From contig NC_089584.1 of the NCBI RefSeq assembly GCF_019320115.1, forward strand, positions 53,441,633-53,505,632: a stretch of 64,000 nucleotides of DNA. The letters run 5' to 3'. The first letter of the stretch is position 1. The number at the start of each line of letters is the position of its first letter. The notes beneath the pieces are model-generated. The model ran no database searches and had not been told where the DNA came from. It worked only from the letters and a program-made list of their open reading frames with translations. The position numbers and the translations under genes are program-made. The stretch is from Miscanthus floridulus. Lineage: Eukaryota > Streptophyta > Magnoliopsida > Poales > Poaceae. Below, piece by piece: positions 34,728 to 45,950 of the stretch.

Positions 34728-35508
34728 TAATGGAGATGGGGATCCCGATGTTCTGTCAGGTGATGGTAACTATCGTTGTAGCGGAGAATGACACATCGAT
34801 CCGGCTTCAGATCGAAAGATCGAACCCTGCAATCTTAGCACCACAGCTCCTCTGGTTATCAACCAAGTCATGGACCAGGTTGACCTCGCCAAGAAGGCTA
34901 ATCCTTGCCTGTGCAACGAAGAACACAAGCAAGAATAAGAAAGAACACAACCAAATGAAAGATTATCTCACGAAGTTGGGGTCTCACAAACCGATGAACG
35001 GTGAAACTGTTCTTGACAGAATAATATAAGCAAAACCCAAACCCTAATGATGATGGCGGCATATGATTATAAAGGTCTTAGGGTCGTCGCCTACCCTAGA
35101 TGCACCCCCTAATGGGCCAAAACACGATACACGGTCCAATGGACCAAAAGAAGGTGTCGCAGCACCCTAGCAGATTCTGAATGCTGACTTGTTTCGATGA
35201 TTGCTGTTGATTCCGAAGAGATTTTGATGTGAAACCACTTGGATTGGCTTCCTTATCAAATTATCTTGCCATCCATATGTGGATCATCAAAAATGGAGTC
35301 CAGATGCATTCTAGGTGACTAGTTTAAGGTAGACTAGTCCTGGAGGCCGAGGCAGACTCGAACTTGAGTTGCTTTGGGCCTCCACCCCAGGGACTCGAAC
35401 CGAATTAGCCTCGGGCCTCCTTCTTGACTTGGACACCCTTGCTAGCCTCCTTCCCCTCCATCCCATGCGCCAAACATGGTCATATGCATGGGTGTCATGT
35501 CCTCATCA
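34728..35508 (-). repeat. 3' LTR of TR-GAG copy 1
   Basis: 781 bp, TAATGGAGATGGGGATCC...TGTCCTCATCA on the + strand, paired with 37,988-38,768 without net length difference. It is followed by TCCTCCCCTTCTT (35,509-35,521), the complement of the polypurine tract. Confidence 0.9.
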
Positions 35509-35564
35509 TCCTCCCCTTCTTGATGAAAAGCCGTCCTCGGCGTCGATTGTGCTTGAAACTGATC

Positions 35565-36805
35565 CTACACAACATAAAGGAGAACGGGGTTGCGAGGACA
35601 AAGAAAACTGAAATAATTGTGAGAAGGAACGTGACCATGTTTCCAAGTTTCTAGCATGTCATCTTGCATAAAAATTTCTGCAAGCATGTAGACTCCATGA
35701 TTTGAATGCACACGATGTATGTCAACACTATCCTGCAAAAGATTAGAACTAACCAAAGACAATGCAGGAATAGATGGTAGACCAGACATAGGTAGCAACC
35801 AACAATGCTCCCCTTCTTGAAAGTGAACTTGTTTCTTTAAGGAACATGAGAAAATGTTTGTATTATTATGGCTACCCTCTAAACGATCATAATCTTGTAC
35901 AACAAAAGGAGAATTCATATTATTACGAATGTATACTCGATGTATCATATATTGTCCCTTGTTGTTATATCTGCCAATAACATAATATGTGTGTTTAGAA
36001 AACCAAGGAAAATCAGCATATTTAAAAAGGCTCTCTTCCAAACAATCTAGGTTACACAAAACATTAAATTCAATGTAACCCAAAGTATGTAAAGAAGACA
36101 ATAGTTTGAACTCATCAATTTTAGTAGCAATATGAATAACATGTTTATTTTCAACATAAGTCACTAGATCCAAAACATGTAAAACTGAAGCATCTTCAAC
36201 CAATTCATCTTTATCACAAGGAACATCAAGCAAATTATCATGGGACAAAGGTAAATCAAGAGAGGGTTCCACTAACAATTGCTCTATGATAGCATGGTTT
36301 GTGGAAAAATTTAGTACATTAAGACAATTTTCACCTTCTGTGAGTGTAGGACCATGGGCATTACCTGTGTTCTCAGCAGGAGTAATAGGTGCATTGTGAA
36401 GTGATGGTTTTGAATTTGCATATGAGGTTGTGAGCTCCTCATTTTCTTCCACATCATCCTCTCGCTTATGTACATTATTCTGCAGAAGGTTAGTCATAGC
36501 AAGAGAAATAACAACATACTCTTCCTCTAAATTGTGCATCTTAGCATACGAAGTCAAAACAGGAGGTGGATTAACAAAGGTTTCTCGCATAAGAAGTTTC
36601 ATATCATTCCAAGTTTGAGGTTTATCAGAAGGATTTAAAGACTCCCACCAAGATAAAGCAGAATGTCATAAAACACTAGCTGCATTTTTTACCTTCCTCC
36701 TTGGACACATAAAGCGAGTAGCAAATATATTATCGATGGCAATTTCCCACTCCATGTACTCATCAGCACCTATACCATCATAAGTCGGTGGATACGAACA
36801 ACCTG
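35565..36805 (-). pseudogene. Gag-like ORF of TR-GAG copy 1
   Basis: Minus strand. The N-terminal part (36,805-36,603) reads GCSYPPTYDGIGADEYMEWE, FMCPRRKVKNAASVL, a TGA near 36,670, then HSALSWWESL. This is a retrotransposon gag capsid signature. The open 345-codon stretch 36,602-35,565 follows, with acidic middle (EREDDVEENEELTT-type) and a C-terminal domain containing FPWFSKHTYYVIGRYNNKG and QEGEHCWLLPMSGLP. No protease, RT or integrase motif is present. The TGA stands where copy 2 has an Arg (VLRHSALSW), so CGA became TGA. Role: probably particle formation or RNA packaging for trans-mobilisation. Confidence 0.8.
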
Positions 36806-37971
36806 TCAGTGTAAACACAAAAACAAGGAATAAACGGTGAAAGTTATCCCTACCAAATGACTATGTGGTTGCAGTGGTGTCACTTTTCATAGCAAGTGGA
36901 AGTGTTTTACCAAGCTCTTACAAAGTTCTTACCGACGCAAGCAGTGGCGGTACAACCGGTGGCTGGTTCGTGATACCTGTGAGGCAGTGGTATCGAGATT
37001 GCAAAGCCCTTTTTCTGTACTAATCTGAAGAATTTGTGGAGCCTAGAAGGCAAACAAAGAGTAATATGTATATCTAGCACATAAGTTAGTAATAGAAAGT
37101 AATGCTGAATTATAGTCCAAAATACTTGTTCTCGTTGCTAGTCTAAAATGTTCCAAGTACTATGTGTGTGACAAAAGTATGGTGGATAGCAAGGTGATAG
37201 GTGTATGAAAAACAAGTATGGTGGATGGAAACAGCAACACAAATAAGGAACCAAACAACACACGCAAACACAGCTCACTTTGGTCTTCTCTATGTGCTCC
37301 TCTAGATATTGTTCCTCTTTTGCTCCTCTTTTTTCTATTTTTTGGGCTGTCGTTGTTTTTTGGGGAAATTTTGACTTTTTTATTTTATTTTTTTGATATT
37401 TTTCCTTTACTTAGGAGCACAAAAGAAGTAACCACAGAAAATATGAGCTGAAACAAGTGAAAGACGTGGCCTGTGGAATTTTTAGAAAACTTGCTCAAAA
37501 TCGACACAAACCTTATGACCATGAAAAGAGGATCTTGTGACCACTTTTTGACCAATCTAAAATTTTCAAACCTTGACAAGTCGAGGATGGACGGATCCAA
37601 ATTTTTTTCTGATCGATTTTGATAGATGGAACGTCAAAATCGGAGTTCGTATGCAAAAACTAGACCAGTTTTAAGAATTAGCTCCGAATTAGAGGACAAA
37701 ACAGGAACAATGTGCACAAAACTGATCACAACAGCAAAGATTTGATGGAAACGATGGGGGAAAACACATGAATTGGACTCTAACACGACCTAACCAGCAA
37801 CAAGATATCGACTAGGACACAAACTCAACACGACGGACTCTGAATCTGAAATATGCAAAAGGCTATGGCGCGGAAGGTTCTAGGACAGGAAAAATGAGTA
37901 TGGCACTGGGCTATGGGATGAATGTGAAACACTCAAAACTAGGGAATAAAAGTGAACTTGATGGTATACCT
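36806..37971. other. Leader of TR-GAG copy 1
   Basis: No coding domain. On the minus strand a pyrimidine-rich stretch ending in ACTGACAG immediately before GTTGTTCG, and a GGTAAGAA some 125 bases upstream, could mark an intron that joins a short exon to gag; this is only a possibility. 37,290-37,400 is T-rich low-complexity sequence. Confidence 0.45.
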
Positions 37972-37986
37972 TAGCTCTGATACCAC
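37972..37986 (-). other. Primer binding site of TR-GAG copy 1
   Basis: The minus strand reads GTGGTATCAGAGCTA directly beyond the 5' LTR, matching the plant initiator-Met PBS (TGGTATCAGAGC). It fixes orientation as minus. Confidence 0.9.
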
Positions 37987-37987
37987 T

Positions 37988-38768
37988 TAATGGAGACGGG
38001 GATCCTGATCTTCCGTCAGGTGATGGTAACTATCGTTGTAGAGGAGAATGGCACACCGATCCGGCTTCTGATCGAAAGATCGAACCCTACAATCTTAGCA
38101 CCACATCTTCTCTAGTTATCAACCAAGTCATGGACCAGGTTGACCTTGCCAAGGAGGCTAATCCTTGCCTGTGCAACGAAGAACACAAGCAAGAACAAGA
38201 AAGAACACAACCAAATGAAAGATTATCTCATGAAGTTGGGGTCTCACAAACCGATGAACGGCGAAACTATTCTTGATAGAATAATATAAGCAAAACCCAA
38301 ACCCTAATAATGGTAGTGGCATATGATTATAAAGGTCTTAGGGTCGTCGCCTACCCTGGACGCGCCCCCTAATAGGCCCAAACACGATACACGGTCCAAC
38401 GGACCAAAAGAAGGTGTCGCAGCACCCTAGCAGATTTTGGATGCTGACTTCTTTCGATGATTCCTATTGATTTCGAAGAGCTTTTGACGTAAAACCACTA
38501 GGATTGGCTTTCTTATCAAATTATCTTTCCATCCATATGTGGATCATTGAAAACGGAGTCTAGATGCATCCTGGGTGACCAGTTTAAGGCAGACTGGTCC
38601 TAAAGGCCGAGGCAGACTTGAACTTGAGTTGCTTTGGGCCTCCACCTCGGGGACTCAAACTGAATTAGCCTCGGGCCTCCTTCTTGACTTGGACACCCTT
38701 GCTGGCCTCCTTCCCCTCCATCCTATGCACCAAACATGGCCATATGCATGGGTGTCATGTCCTCATTA
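37988..38768 (-). repeat. 5' LTR of TR-GAG copy 1
   Basis: 781 bp, starting TAATGGAGACGGGGATCC and ending TGTCCTCATTA, next to the GTACC duplication. Substitutions against 34,728-35,508 are frequent in the first 150 bases and rarer later. Confidence 0.9.
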
Positions 38769-38773
38769 GTACC

Positions 38774-39361
38774 TACCATGAAACATTCATGAGAGGGATG
38801 ATGGCTCCCCCTGCTTTAGTCAGAGCTAGAGGGTGACTCTAATTCTCCTGCGAGGAGGTCATGACAAGATTCCATGACATATTTGGTCATCCCCACAAAC
38901 TCATCATTCATGGCGGATGGAGGAGTGCGTTGTGCCACAAGGTGGCCAACGGTCTCTATGGCGTTGCGGAGACCGGACGGGGGCGCTATCAGGGTGCTCT
39001 AGATGAGGTATTCTAGCGAGAGTGGCTCTCCTCTGGCATGCTATGCCATGACGTTGGCAAATGAGAAGGTGAGGTACCACAGGTTCTCCTAGGATGGTTT
39101 GGGTCCTAGGAAGGCACCGAGCTGGTGCTCTAACCTCTCATAGTTGAAGCCGAGCAGCTAGTCGCTCCCAGGGGCGTGGGCCTCTAGTGCGTATAGCTAT
39201 AGCTCCTCAAGCTCCTTGGCAATCGTGTTGAGGCTAGCGGAGTGGAGAAGTTGGATGGTGGTGGGAGCCTACACCAACTCTCCCTCCATTGTGACAATGA
39301 AGTATAGGTCTCCGAAGCGCATGTGCATGCCCAGGGCCCAGCTGATGCCATGGCTGGCCAT
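38774..39361 (-). pseudogene. Tat-lineage gag, N-terminal part
   Basis: Minus strand from the ATG at 39,361: MASHGISWALGMHMRFGDLY, then YERLEHQLGAFLGPKPSQEN, LWYLTFSFANVMAYHARGEP, APPSGLRNAIETVGHLVAQR and ESCHDLLAGELESPSSSD. In-frame TAG codons interrupt it several times (after MEGELV, after KELEEL, after APGSD), and a TAA follows SSSD. The frame ends at GT of the Gly-Thr codons, where the gag-only element inserted, and resumes at 34,722 as PKGHIESIHEGEATP. The ATG lies 37 bases after the PBS, which fits a gag start with a short leader. Confidence 0.8.
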
Positions 39362-39397
39362 CCGAGACTTGAAGTGGACGTCGAGACGTGCAAAAGG

Positions 39398-39415
39398 CCC
39401 CTACCTAGCATGTCA
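39398..39415 (-). other. Degraded primer binding site of the Tat element
   Basis: The minus strand reads TGACATGCTAGGTAGGGG two bases inside the 5' LTR. The second half (AGGTAGGGG) equals that of the PBS at 63,909-63,926, while the first half has diverged. Confidence 0.7.
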
Positions 39416-39417
39416 AC

Positions 39418-40622
39418 TATTGGTGTTCCGAGTTACCACCGATGAGTAAATTTCTAATATTGTGCATCTAGCTCGGGCAGTTTATACTGGTTCAAGCAGA
39501 AAGTCCCTACATCTAGTTTGTTGCTGCTGCTCGTGTTACTAGCACTGCAAGTGTTTAGTAGGAGGTACAAATGGGTGAGAGAGGGAAAGGATCCCAAGTC
39601 TCTGGTGGAAAGTGTGAACGGGTGCTGAGAGCTCGATCGTTGCTCAGCCATGTGTTCGTGTCATGTTCTTGTGTGTTTATCTCATGTTCTGATCGGTTTA
39701 GGGTGATTCAATCCGTCCTTGATGGGTTGATCCTCTCCATGGGATGCCCTGCTTTCCCTTTTATAGGCTAAGGCAAAGTACGGGTTACAGCGAAGGAAAA
39801 GAGAAGAATGAGAGGGAGAAGAAGTCCTTCAGGATCACCGAGGCCTTCTTCTCCTTCATGTGGGTCCCGCCGACCCTATAGGTGTCAATAGGGATAGCTC
39901 CACATCGTGGCCCTATCTATCACTGGCACCATGTGCAGGTGTCATCTATCGGACATGGCATTCCATTTTGTCCCGACAGAGGTCGTGATGAACTGATGCG
40001 CCTATCAGCGTTTGTATGATGGTTAGGTAGAACAACACCAGCATGCCCGATGCTGCTCTTGATGTGAACCCTTAGGAATGGCCTGTCATAGCCACGGGTT
40101 ACATCAGGGTGAGCCAGTCTCTTCCCTAGTGTCAGAGTTTTGACCTAGGCCCATACGCCTAGACCTGGAGTGGTTGGCAGCGGTATGGGACCCCATCGGG
40201 CGAGGTAGAGCTCACGGCCTCAGGGTTGGGCGAGGTGGAGCCCTCCCTTAGAGGTTGAGCGAGGCAGAGCCCGTAGCCTTAGGGTCGGGTGAGGTGGAGT
40301 CCGCCCCTAGAGGTCGAGCGAGATGGAGCTCGTGGCCTCTAGGTCAGGTCAGGCAGAGCCCTCCCCTAGAGGCTGGGCGAAGTGGAGTGCGTGGCCTCGG
40401 CGACAGGCAAGGCAGAGCCCATGGCATCGGGGTTGGGCGAGGTAGAGTCAATGGCTTCAGGGTAGGGCAAGGCAGAGCCCATGGCCTCAGGGTCAAATGA
40501 GATGGAGCCCATGTACCTGGGGGTCGATTGGAGCTGTAGTCGTGCTCTTGACTGCTCGGATGAATCGATGTTGATGGTCATTAGCTCCTCCTCTTCGGGT
40601 ACCCTAGTATTGGTCCCCGACA
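39418..40622 (-). repeat. 5' LTR of the Tat element
   Basis: It starts TATTGG (partner TGTTGG) and ends CCCCGACA on the + strand, followed by the CTACA target-site copy. It contains the minisatellite at 40,195-40,510 and about 24 bases (near 39,710) missing from the other LTR. Confidence 0.9.
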
Positions 40623-40627
40623 CTACA

Positions 40628-41345
40628 GAGCATAAACTAACTGCTCATAATATCTATTTCCCTAGTGAATATAGCACGGACCATGTGAACTTTGCACTAG
40701 ACTGCAAGCTTCTAAAAGCTACTCATTACAATGGTTTCATGTTCATTGACAAAGTTTGAAAAGTAGTCCTCTACCAAAGTAGCTTGAGTACAACCTTTTA
40801 TAAGGGATGAGATCACAGATGGGGTAAACATCCTCTGAGACTATGAGAAACCGAGTAACCAATAGACAATATCTATGTCGGTCATAACTGTTCAATCACT
40901 CATATGCCAACCGATGGAAAACTACATAATGTTCCATGTGTGCAGTTCTCCTTCTCTAATGATAACACTTTATTATCTGAGTCTGTTGAGTGAGCAGTGA
41001 ATGTGATAGCTGACTCTGTTGACTCAGCGCTTTTGACAATCATTATTTGAGGGAATCCTCGTATCCAAGCGGCAATAGTTATCTGGGTTGAATATGATGC
41101 AACCTCTTGGGTAAAAACACATGGAAGGTACCAAAGGACAAGTCCACCTTGGAAAACATTGTTGAAGAAGGATGATAGTGAGGTTTGGAGGACAACAAAG
41201 GTTGTAGTTATTCACCAATAGGAGAAACAGTACACTACCAAGATCGAGTACAATTTTCCTTCATGGTGCTGTTACACAGTAAGTTGGGTTGACTTGTACT
41301 ATAGCAAAACTAGCCTTGTTGGACTACTTCTAACATTGAGGCTTC
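40628..41345 (-). repeat. Inner left arm of the palindrome
   Basis: This is the reverse complement of ~41,477-42,205 with substitutions and small indels. It continues the arm at 1-731, from which it was separated by the Tat insertion. Joining the two gives an arm of at least 1.45 kb. It holds the 3' UTR of a chromovirus-like element; no ORF with a domain is present. Confidence 0.75.
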
Positions 41346-41476
41346 TTTCTAATGTCAATTAACAACTCAAAATCATAATCAGAAATCTGTTGTTTGACAC
41401 TTTTCAAATTATTTTTGACTCAAAATCATACAAATTGACTTGTAGAACACCTTGACTGCTCAACCATTGTTGATAT
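41346..41476. other. Spacer at the centre of the palindrome
   Basis: About 130 AT-rich bases between the inverted arms, which converge at CATTGAGGCTTC and GGAGCCTCAATG. The sequence GACTCAAAATCATA at 41,413 echoes AACTCAAAATCATA at 41,364. Nothing else is recognised. Confidence 0.6.
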
Positions 41477-42478
41477 GAGAGGAGCCTCAATGTCGAAAGT
41501 AGTCCAACGAGGCTAATTTTGCTACGGTGCAAGTCCACCCAACTTACTGTGCCACTTCACCATGATGGCAAATTATGTTCAATCTACTTAGTGGTGTATT
41601 GTTTCTCTAGTTAGTGAATACTTGCAACCTTTGTTGCCCTCTAGACCTTGCTATCATCCTTCTTGAGCAAGGATTTCCAAGGTGGACTTGTCCTTTGGTA
41701 CCTTCCATGTGTTTTTACTCAAGAGGTTGCATCAGATTCAACACAGATAACTGTTGCTGCTGGGATATGAGGATTCCCTCAGATAATGATTGTCAAAAAT
41801 GCTAAGTCAACAGAGTCAGCTATCACATTCATCGCTCACTCAATGGACTCAGATGATATAGTGTGATCATTAGAGAAAGGGAGCTTCACACATGGAACAT
41901 TATGTAGTTTTCCATCAGTTGGCATCTGAGTGATTGAACAGTTATGAGCGGCATAGACATTGTCTATTGGTTACTTGGTTTCTCACAGCCTTAGAGGATG
42001 TTTACCTCGTCTATGATCTCATCCCTTATGGAAAGTTGTATTCAAGTTACTTTGGTAGAGGACTGCTTTTCGAACTTTGTGAACGAACACAGAACCATTG
42101 TAATGAGTAGCTTTTGGAAGCTTGTAGTCTAGTGCAAAGTTCACATGGTCCATGCTACACTCCCTAGGGAAATAGATATTATGGGTAGTTAGTTTATGCT
42201 TCGTAGTACTCTCTGTATCCCGAGAATGAAGTGTTGTGCTATCTTAGATTTCTCCCAAAGTAACAATACTTCATGGAAGTCAATGAAAGAAATTCTTTAG
42301 ACAAAATTTACTACGAAGAGCAAATATTAAAAAGTTGTCTTGATCAAATTAGCCTCTCTAATGCTCTAAAGCTAAGTAGCCTAATGCTATCATTGATGTT
42401 GGATAATGGATGACATGCTTCTCTTCCCTTAAAAGTCTTTCACACCCAATCTCGGGGCGAGATTCACATAAGGGGGGC
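41477..42478 (+). repeat. Right arm of the palindrome: chromovirus-like 3' UTR
   Basis: The reverse complement of 40,628-41,345 followed by that of 456-731. It ends in the polypurine tract AAGGGGGGC just before the LTR start TGTAGCACC at 42,479, so this arm is in + orientation. No ORF is supported. Confidence 0.75.
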
Positions 42479-45400
42479 TGTAGCACCTCAAGTGTTTATC
42501 ACCAGTTAAGCAGTGGGCTTGAGCTCCAACATGACAAGTTAAGTGGTAATCAAGAGCTATAGTTCAAACTAGTAAGTGGTGATGAAGGTGTTGAGGTCCA
42601 ATCTATGAAATTGAGTCCCAACTTGAACTTGGACAGCACACCTTTGCTTACATGTGGACCCTGGTTAAGGTTAGGCATGAGTAATGTTAAACATCCTTGT
42701 TTCATGTACATTAAATCAACATGCATCCATCTTGACCAATGGCAAAGTTTTATGAAGTTTGGAATCAAGAAGTCACATGAAATGATCAGTTATAACCTTG
42801 ATTGAATTGCTTTATTAAGTAAATGGGAATATGAGATGTCTATCAAACCTCGCTACCTTGCCCAAATGACTCTAATTGAACTCTACAACAAAAGTCATGA
42901 AGGGTTCATGTTGAGCAAATATCAAGAAAAGGCCTCAATTGGTCAAAAACCCTAATTCTAGGGTTTAACGAGGTGTTGCTTTGACCAAGATTAAGCAATG
43001 GTTTATGTACAGCATATGAAGTTTGACCTTTAATAAAAGTTTAACCTTGAGTGGAGTACAACAAACTTTATTTTTGGACCAAGACCTGATTCAACTTCTA
43101 AGTGGCTCAAACAGTGGCCTCAAGTTTGAATGCAGTGCTCCTTTTGAGCTCTCAAAAATATTTCTAAGTCCCTAATCAGCAACAACAGGTTGACATGTTG
43201 TGACATTTTTATCTTCCAAACTCATATGGTAACTCAACTAGATTCCTTAATATGAGTTGAAGTACACTATGTAGAGGAAGGAACAAAATAAGTCTCATCA
43301 CTTTTGGAGCATGTTTGGACATTCAAATGGAGTTTCAAAAATAGCTAATGGCACTGAATTACTTTGTCAATGCCTGAATGTTCCAAGTCTGAACTTAGTT
43401 TTAGGTACTATACTTTGGAGCCTTGTATCTCTCCAACCAATTCAAACCAGTCCATCATCCTTTAAGCAAAGTTGCAGAGCAAGATGTGTACAACAAACTT
43501 TGTTCAAAGACCCGATCCTAAATCACCCTCTAAGTTTGTCAAACAAAGGCTTGAAGATTGAATCTATGGCTATTTTCAGACTTAGAAATATTAGTAACCA
43601 CTTAATTGACACGCTGCATTCTCATGATTTGGGGAAGAGCATGCAAAAAGATGGCACCAGTTTGACTTCGTTTTGACCATCAATTTGGATTTTTGCACAT
43701 CGCTGTCAATGCGCTGACATTATCATGTTGGGTGCTAATTACCCACTAATTTGTTGCTTTAATGTCAATGCACCCTTAATCAAAGTTGGAGAGTATTCAG
43801 AGATGATCAAACTTCATTTTAAGCCCAAGGACCAAATCGGCCCGTATCTGGCCCAAAACAGCATCCCATAGGGGCCACACCGACGCCTGACACCTGCTTG
43901 GCTTAATGCCTTCGTGGTGTCCATGTAGGGCAGTGCACCCACACCTCCTCTACCACACACCCCTACCTTCCCACCTCGCTGTTGCCCGAGTGCCTCATGC
44001 TCCATGCGGTCATGGATGCCCTCCACTCTCTCTTTGGCTCACTCGCTCTCCATCATCCTTGCTCTGAGCTCGCATGGACGTCACCGCCATTGATGCCACG
44101 CCAAGCTCGCTGTCGCCGCTGTTGTGCTCTCTCTGCATCCCAACCAAGCATGTCTTAACCATCTTTAGCTCAAGCCACCCCTCCTGCGCCCCTTTCCTGG
44201 CCACCATGGTCACCGGAGCGCCCCGCCACCGGAGGTGCTGCGGGCATGGCCGCCGGTGCCTGAGGTCAAGCCACCTCGAGCTGTCTCAGGCCAAGCCGCG
44301 GGCACCGGTTGGTGCGCCTGGTGATGGGGATGCTCCCTACCACTACCGGCCCCAGCAAGCCAAGGCCGACCGACCCCGAGCCATCCTCGCCGACCGTCGG
44401 GCAATTATTGCCATGGCCAAGCCGCCTCCTATCACCACGGTGCAAGCCACGAGCGCCTGCTAGTGCCCGTAGGCCCCCTGGCACTTTGTCGCCATTGCTC
44501 ACCACTGGAGGTCGACCACCTTGCCGAAAATTGAGCCGCCATCAATGTCCTCTACTCCAACTCACGTCGGGGACCTCGCAAAAGAATTTGATAAAAGGGA
44601 AGGACCTAACTATGAACCATAGACTCATATGAATAGTGCCTATAGGGACCTATTCACTAGAATCAGCATTTGAAGAAAGTATTGGTGATAATAGCAGAGT
44701 TGTGCTTTTCCTAAGCTTTCCAGAATGTTAGAGAATACCCTTTTTGGTGGTCTAGAACTCCAGTTATAGCTTTTCAAAGTGGAATGGTAGATTTCTGTCC
44801 AAATCTAGATAGAGATGCCTTCTTGGTGTTGTTTGACCTTGTTAGCTATAGAATCATCTTAAAATGATACTGAGAAAGTTATAGATAACTTAATAGTCTT
44901 TCCATAAAGTTAATAATCATGTTTGTTGAATGTCTAGAACTCTAGTTATGCATTTCTAAAGTTAATATCAGTTTTCTATCCTTAGTTGTATAAGCTCTGC
45001 TTCATGATGTATTTTGACCTTGTTATTTGATGAATAAGCTTTTGATGTTAATAACAAAGTTTTAGATAATTTTGTTATCTTTCCAGAAAGTCTTGAATCA
45101 CACTTTTTACATGCCTAGAACTCTGGGTATGATTAAAACAAGTGACTATGGTGCTGCTGTTCAGAATCTATGTTTGTGTTTGGAATAACTCCCCAGCTGG
45201 TTGGAATCGATTCGAGTCACCTTCTCTCCTGGATAGTAAGAACTTGACTAAGCAGCGACAACTTAGCATTAATTGATGAAATTTGATGGTTATGATGAAT
45301 ATGGAAATGTTACACCGGCTATGGTTACTATTGCATGTTACTAAATGATGTTTCACATGTTTGGCATAGGTTAGATGCTAATCTTAAGATGAATAGCTAT

Positions 45401-45937
45401 AATTAACTTGGTTGCTGAATTATAAAATGTATAGCTCAACTAGTAGCTTTTATGCAAAATGTTGTCAAGCTAGCTCTAAATATAAATCCTTGCATGATCC
45501 TTGGAGTCACTTTATTTCTAGTTTATGATGGGTAAGTCTAGCTGAGTACATTCGAGTACTCAGGGTTTATCCCACCATATTGCAGGTGAAGTTCTCAGCC
45601 TGTTGAAGATGGTGGCTAACCACCGATAGGCTTGGTGGCTCTATATTTATTTCTCATCTATATGCTTTTATCAGAGGATGTCACTTATGCTAGCAATGTA
45701 TTTGGAACTTATATTATTGTAATCATTTCAAAGCTCTATTGTTTTCACTAATCGGTTTTGAAACCCAAACTTGTATTATTATTTGTGAACTCATTGTAAA
45801 CATGATTTTTGCTGCAACTCTGTGTATATGATGTGTATTTGCTTAATCATGCGATCTTGGTTGTGATGCTGATTTAACGAGGTCCTTTGTGACACTCCGT
45901 GGACTACCGGGTTTATATAAGTGAAGTATGCACGTGT
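42479..45937 (+). repeat. Long LTR in + orientation (arm A of the second palindrome)
   Basis: It starts TGTAGCACCTCAAGTG after a polypurine tract. Its first ~475 bases match 1-455 inverted. The rest resembles long Tekay-type chromovirus LTRs: AT-rich U3, a GC-rich block at 43,880-44,560, and the GGGTAAGTCTAGCTGAGTAC region near 45,530. It is inverted relative to, and diverged from, the LTR at 45,951-50,509; for example 45,170-45,330 matches 46,220-46,400 in reverse. The arms meet near 45,944. GC-rich open frames (44,074-44,463 and its antisense) have no recognisable domain. Confidence 0.65.
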
Positions 45938-45950
45938 CCACTTGTTTAAC

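Larger units (their letters stand above)
34723..38773 (-). mobile_element. Gag-only LTR retrotransposon (TR-GAG type), copy 1
   Basis: The body is 34,728-38,768 with two 781-bp LTRs, a Met-type PBS, one gag-like ORF and a polypurine tract, but no pol. Perfect target duplications GTACC lie at 34,723-34,727 and 38,769-38,773, inside the Tat gag (the codons for a Gly-Thr-Pro run). Being pol-less, it must have moved using enzymes from an autonomous element. It shares gag and termini with the element at 58,183-63,188. Confidence 0.9.
732..40627 (-). mobile_element. Tat-lineage Ty3/gypsy retrotransposon, about 39.9 kb with nested insertions
   Basis: A minus-oriented LTR element with LTRs at 737-1,964 and 39,418-40,622. 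Near-identical 5-bp target duplications flank it: CTACG (732-736) and CTACA (40,623-40,627). Gag, protease, RT, RNase H and integrase are read leftward on the minus strand. A + strand antisense ORF lies between integrase and the 3' LTR, a layout known for Tat/Retand-type elements. The size comes from a chromovirus insertion (6,088-13,187), a gag-only element (34,728-38,768) and a 14.8-kb tandem array in the 3' UTR. All frames are broken. By eye the two LTRs differ at roughly one base in ten, so this is the oldest insertion of the nest. Confidence 0.9.

Noticed and set aside
39571..39771. Plus-strand frame in the Tat 5' LTR
   Set aside because: It is broken in the other LTR copy (around 910-1,080), so it is not a conserved gene.
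44074..44463. 129-codon GC-rich frame, possible host gene
   Set aside because: It lies in the middle of a long LTR, with comparable frames on the opposite strand (44,010-44,213, 44,266-44,505); composition alone explains the openness.
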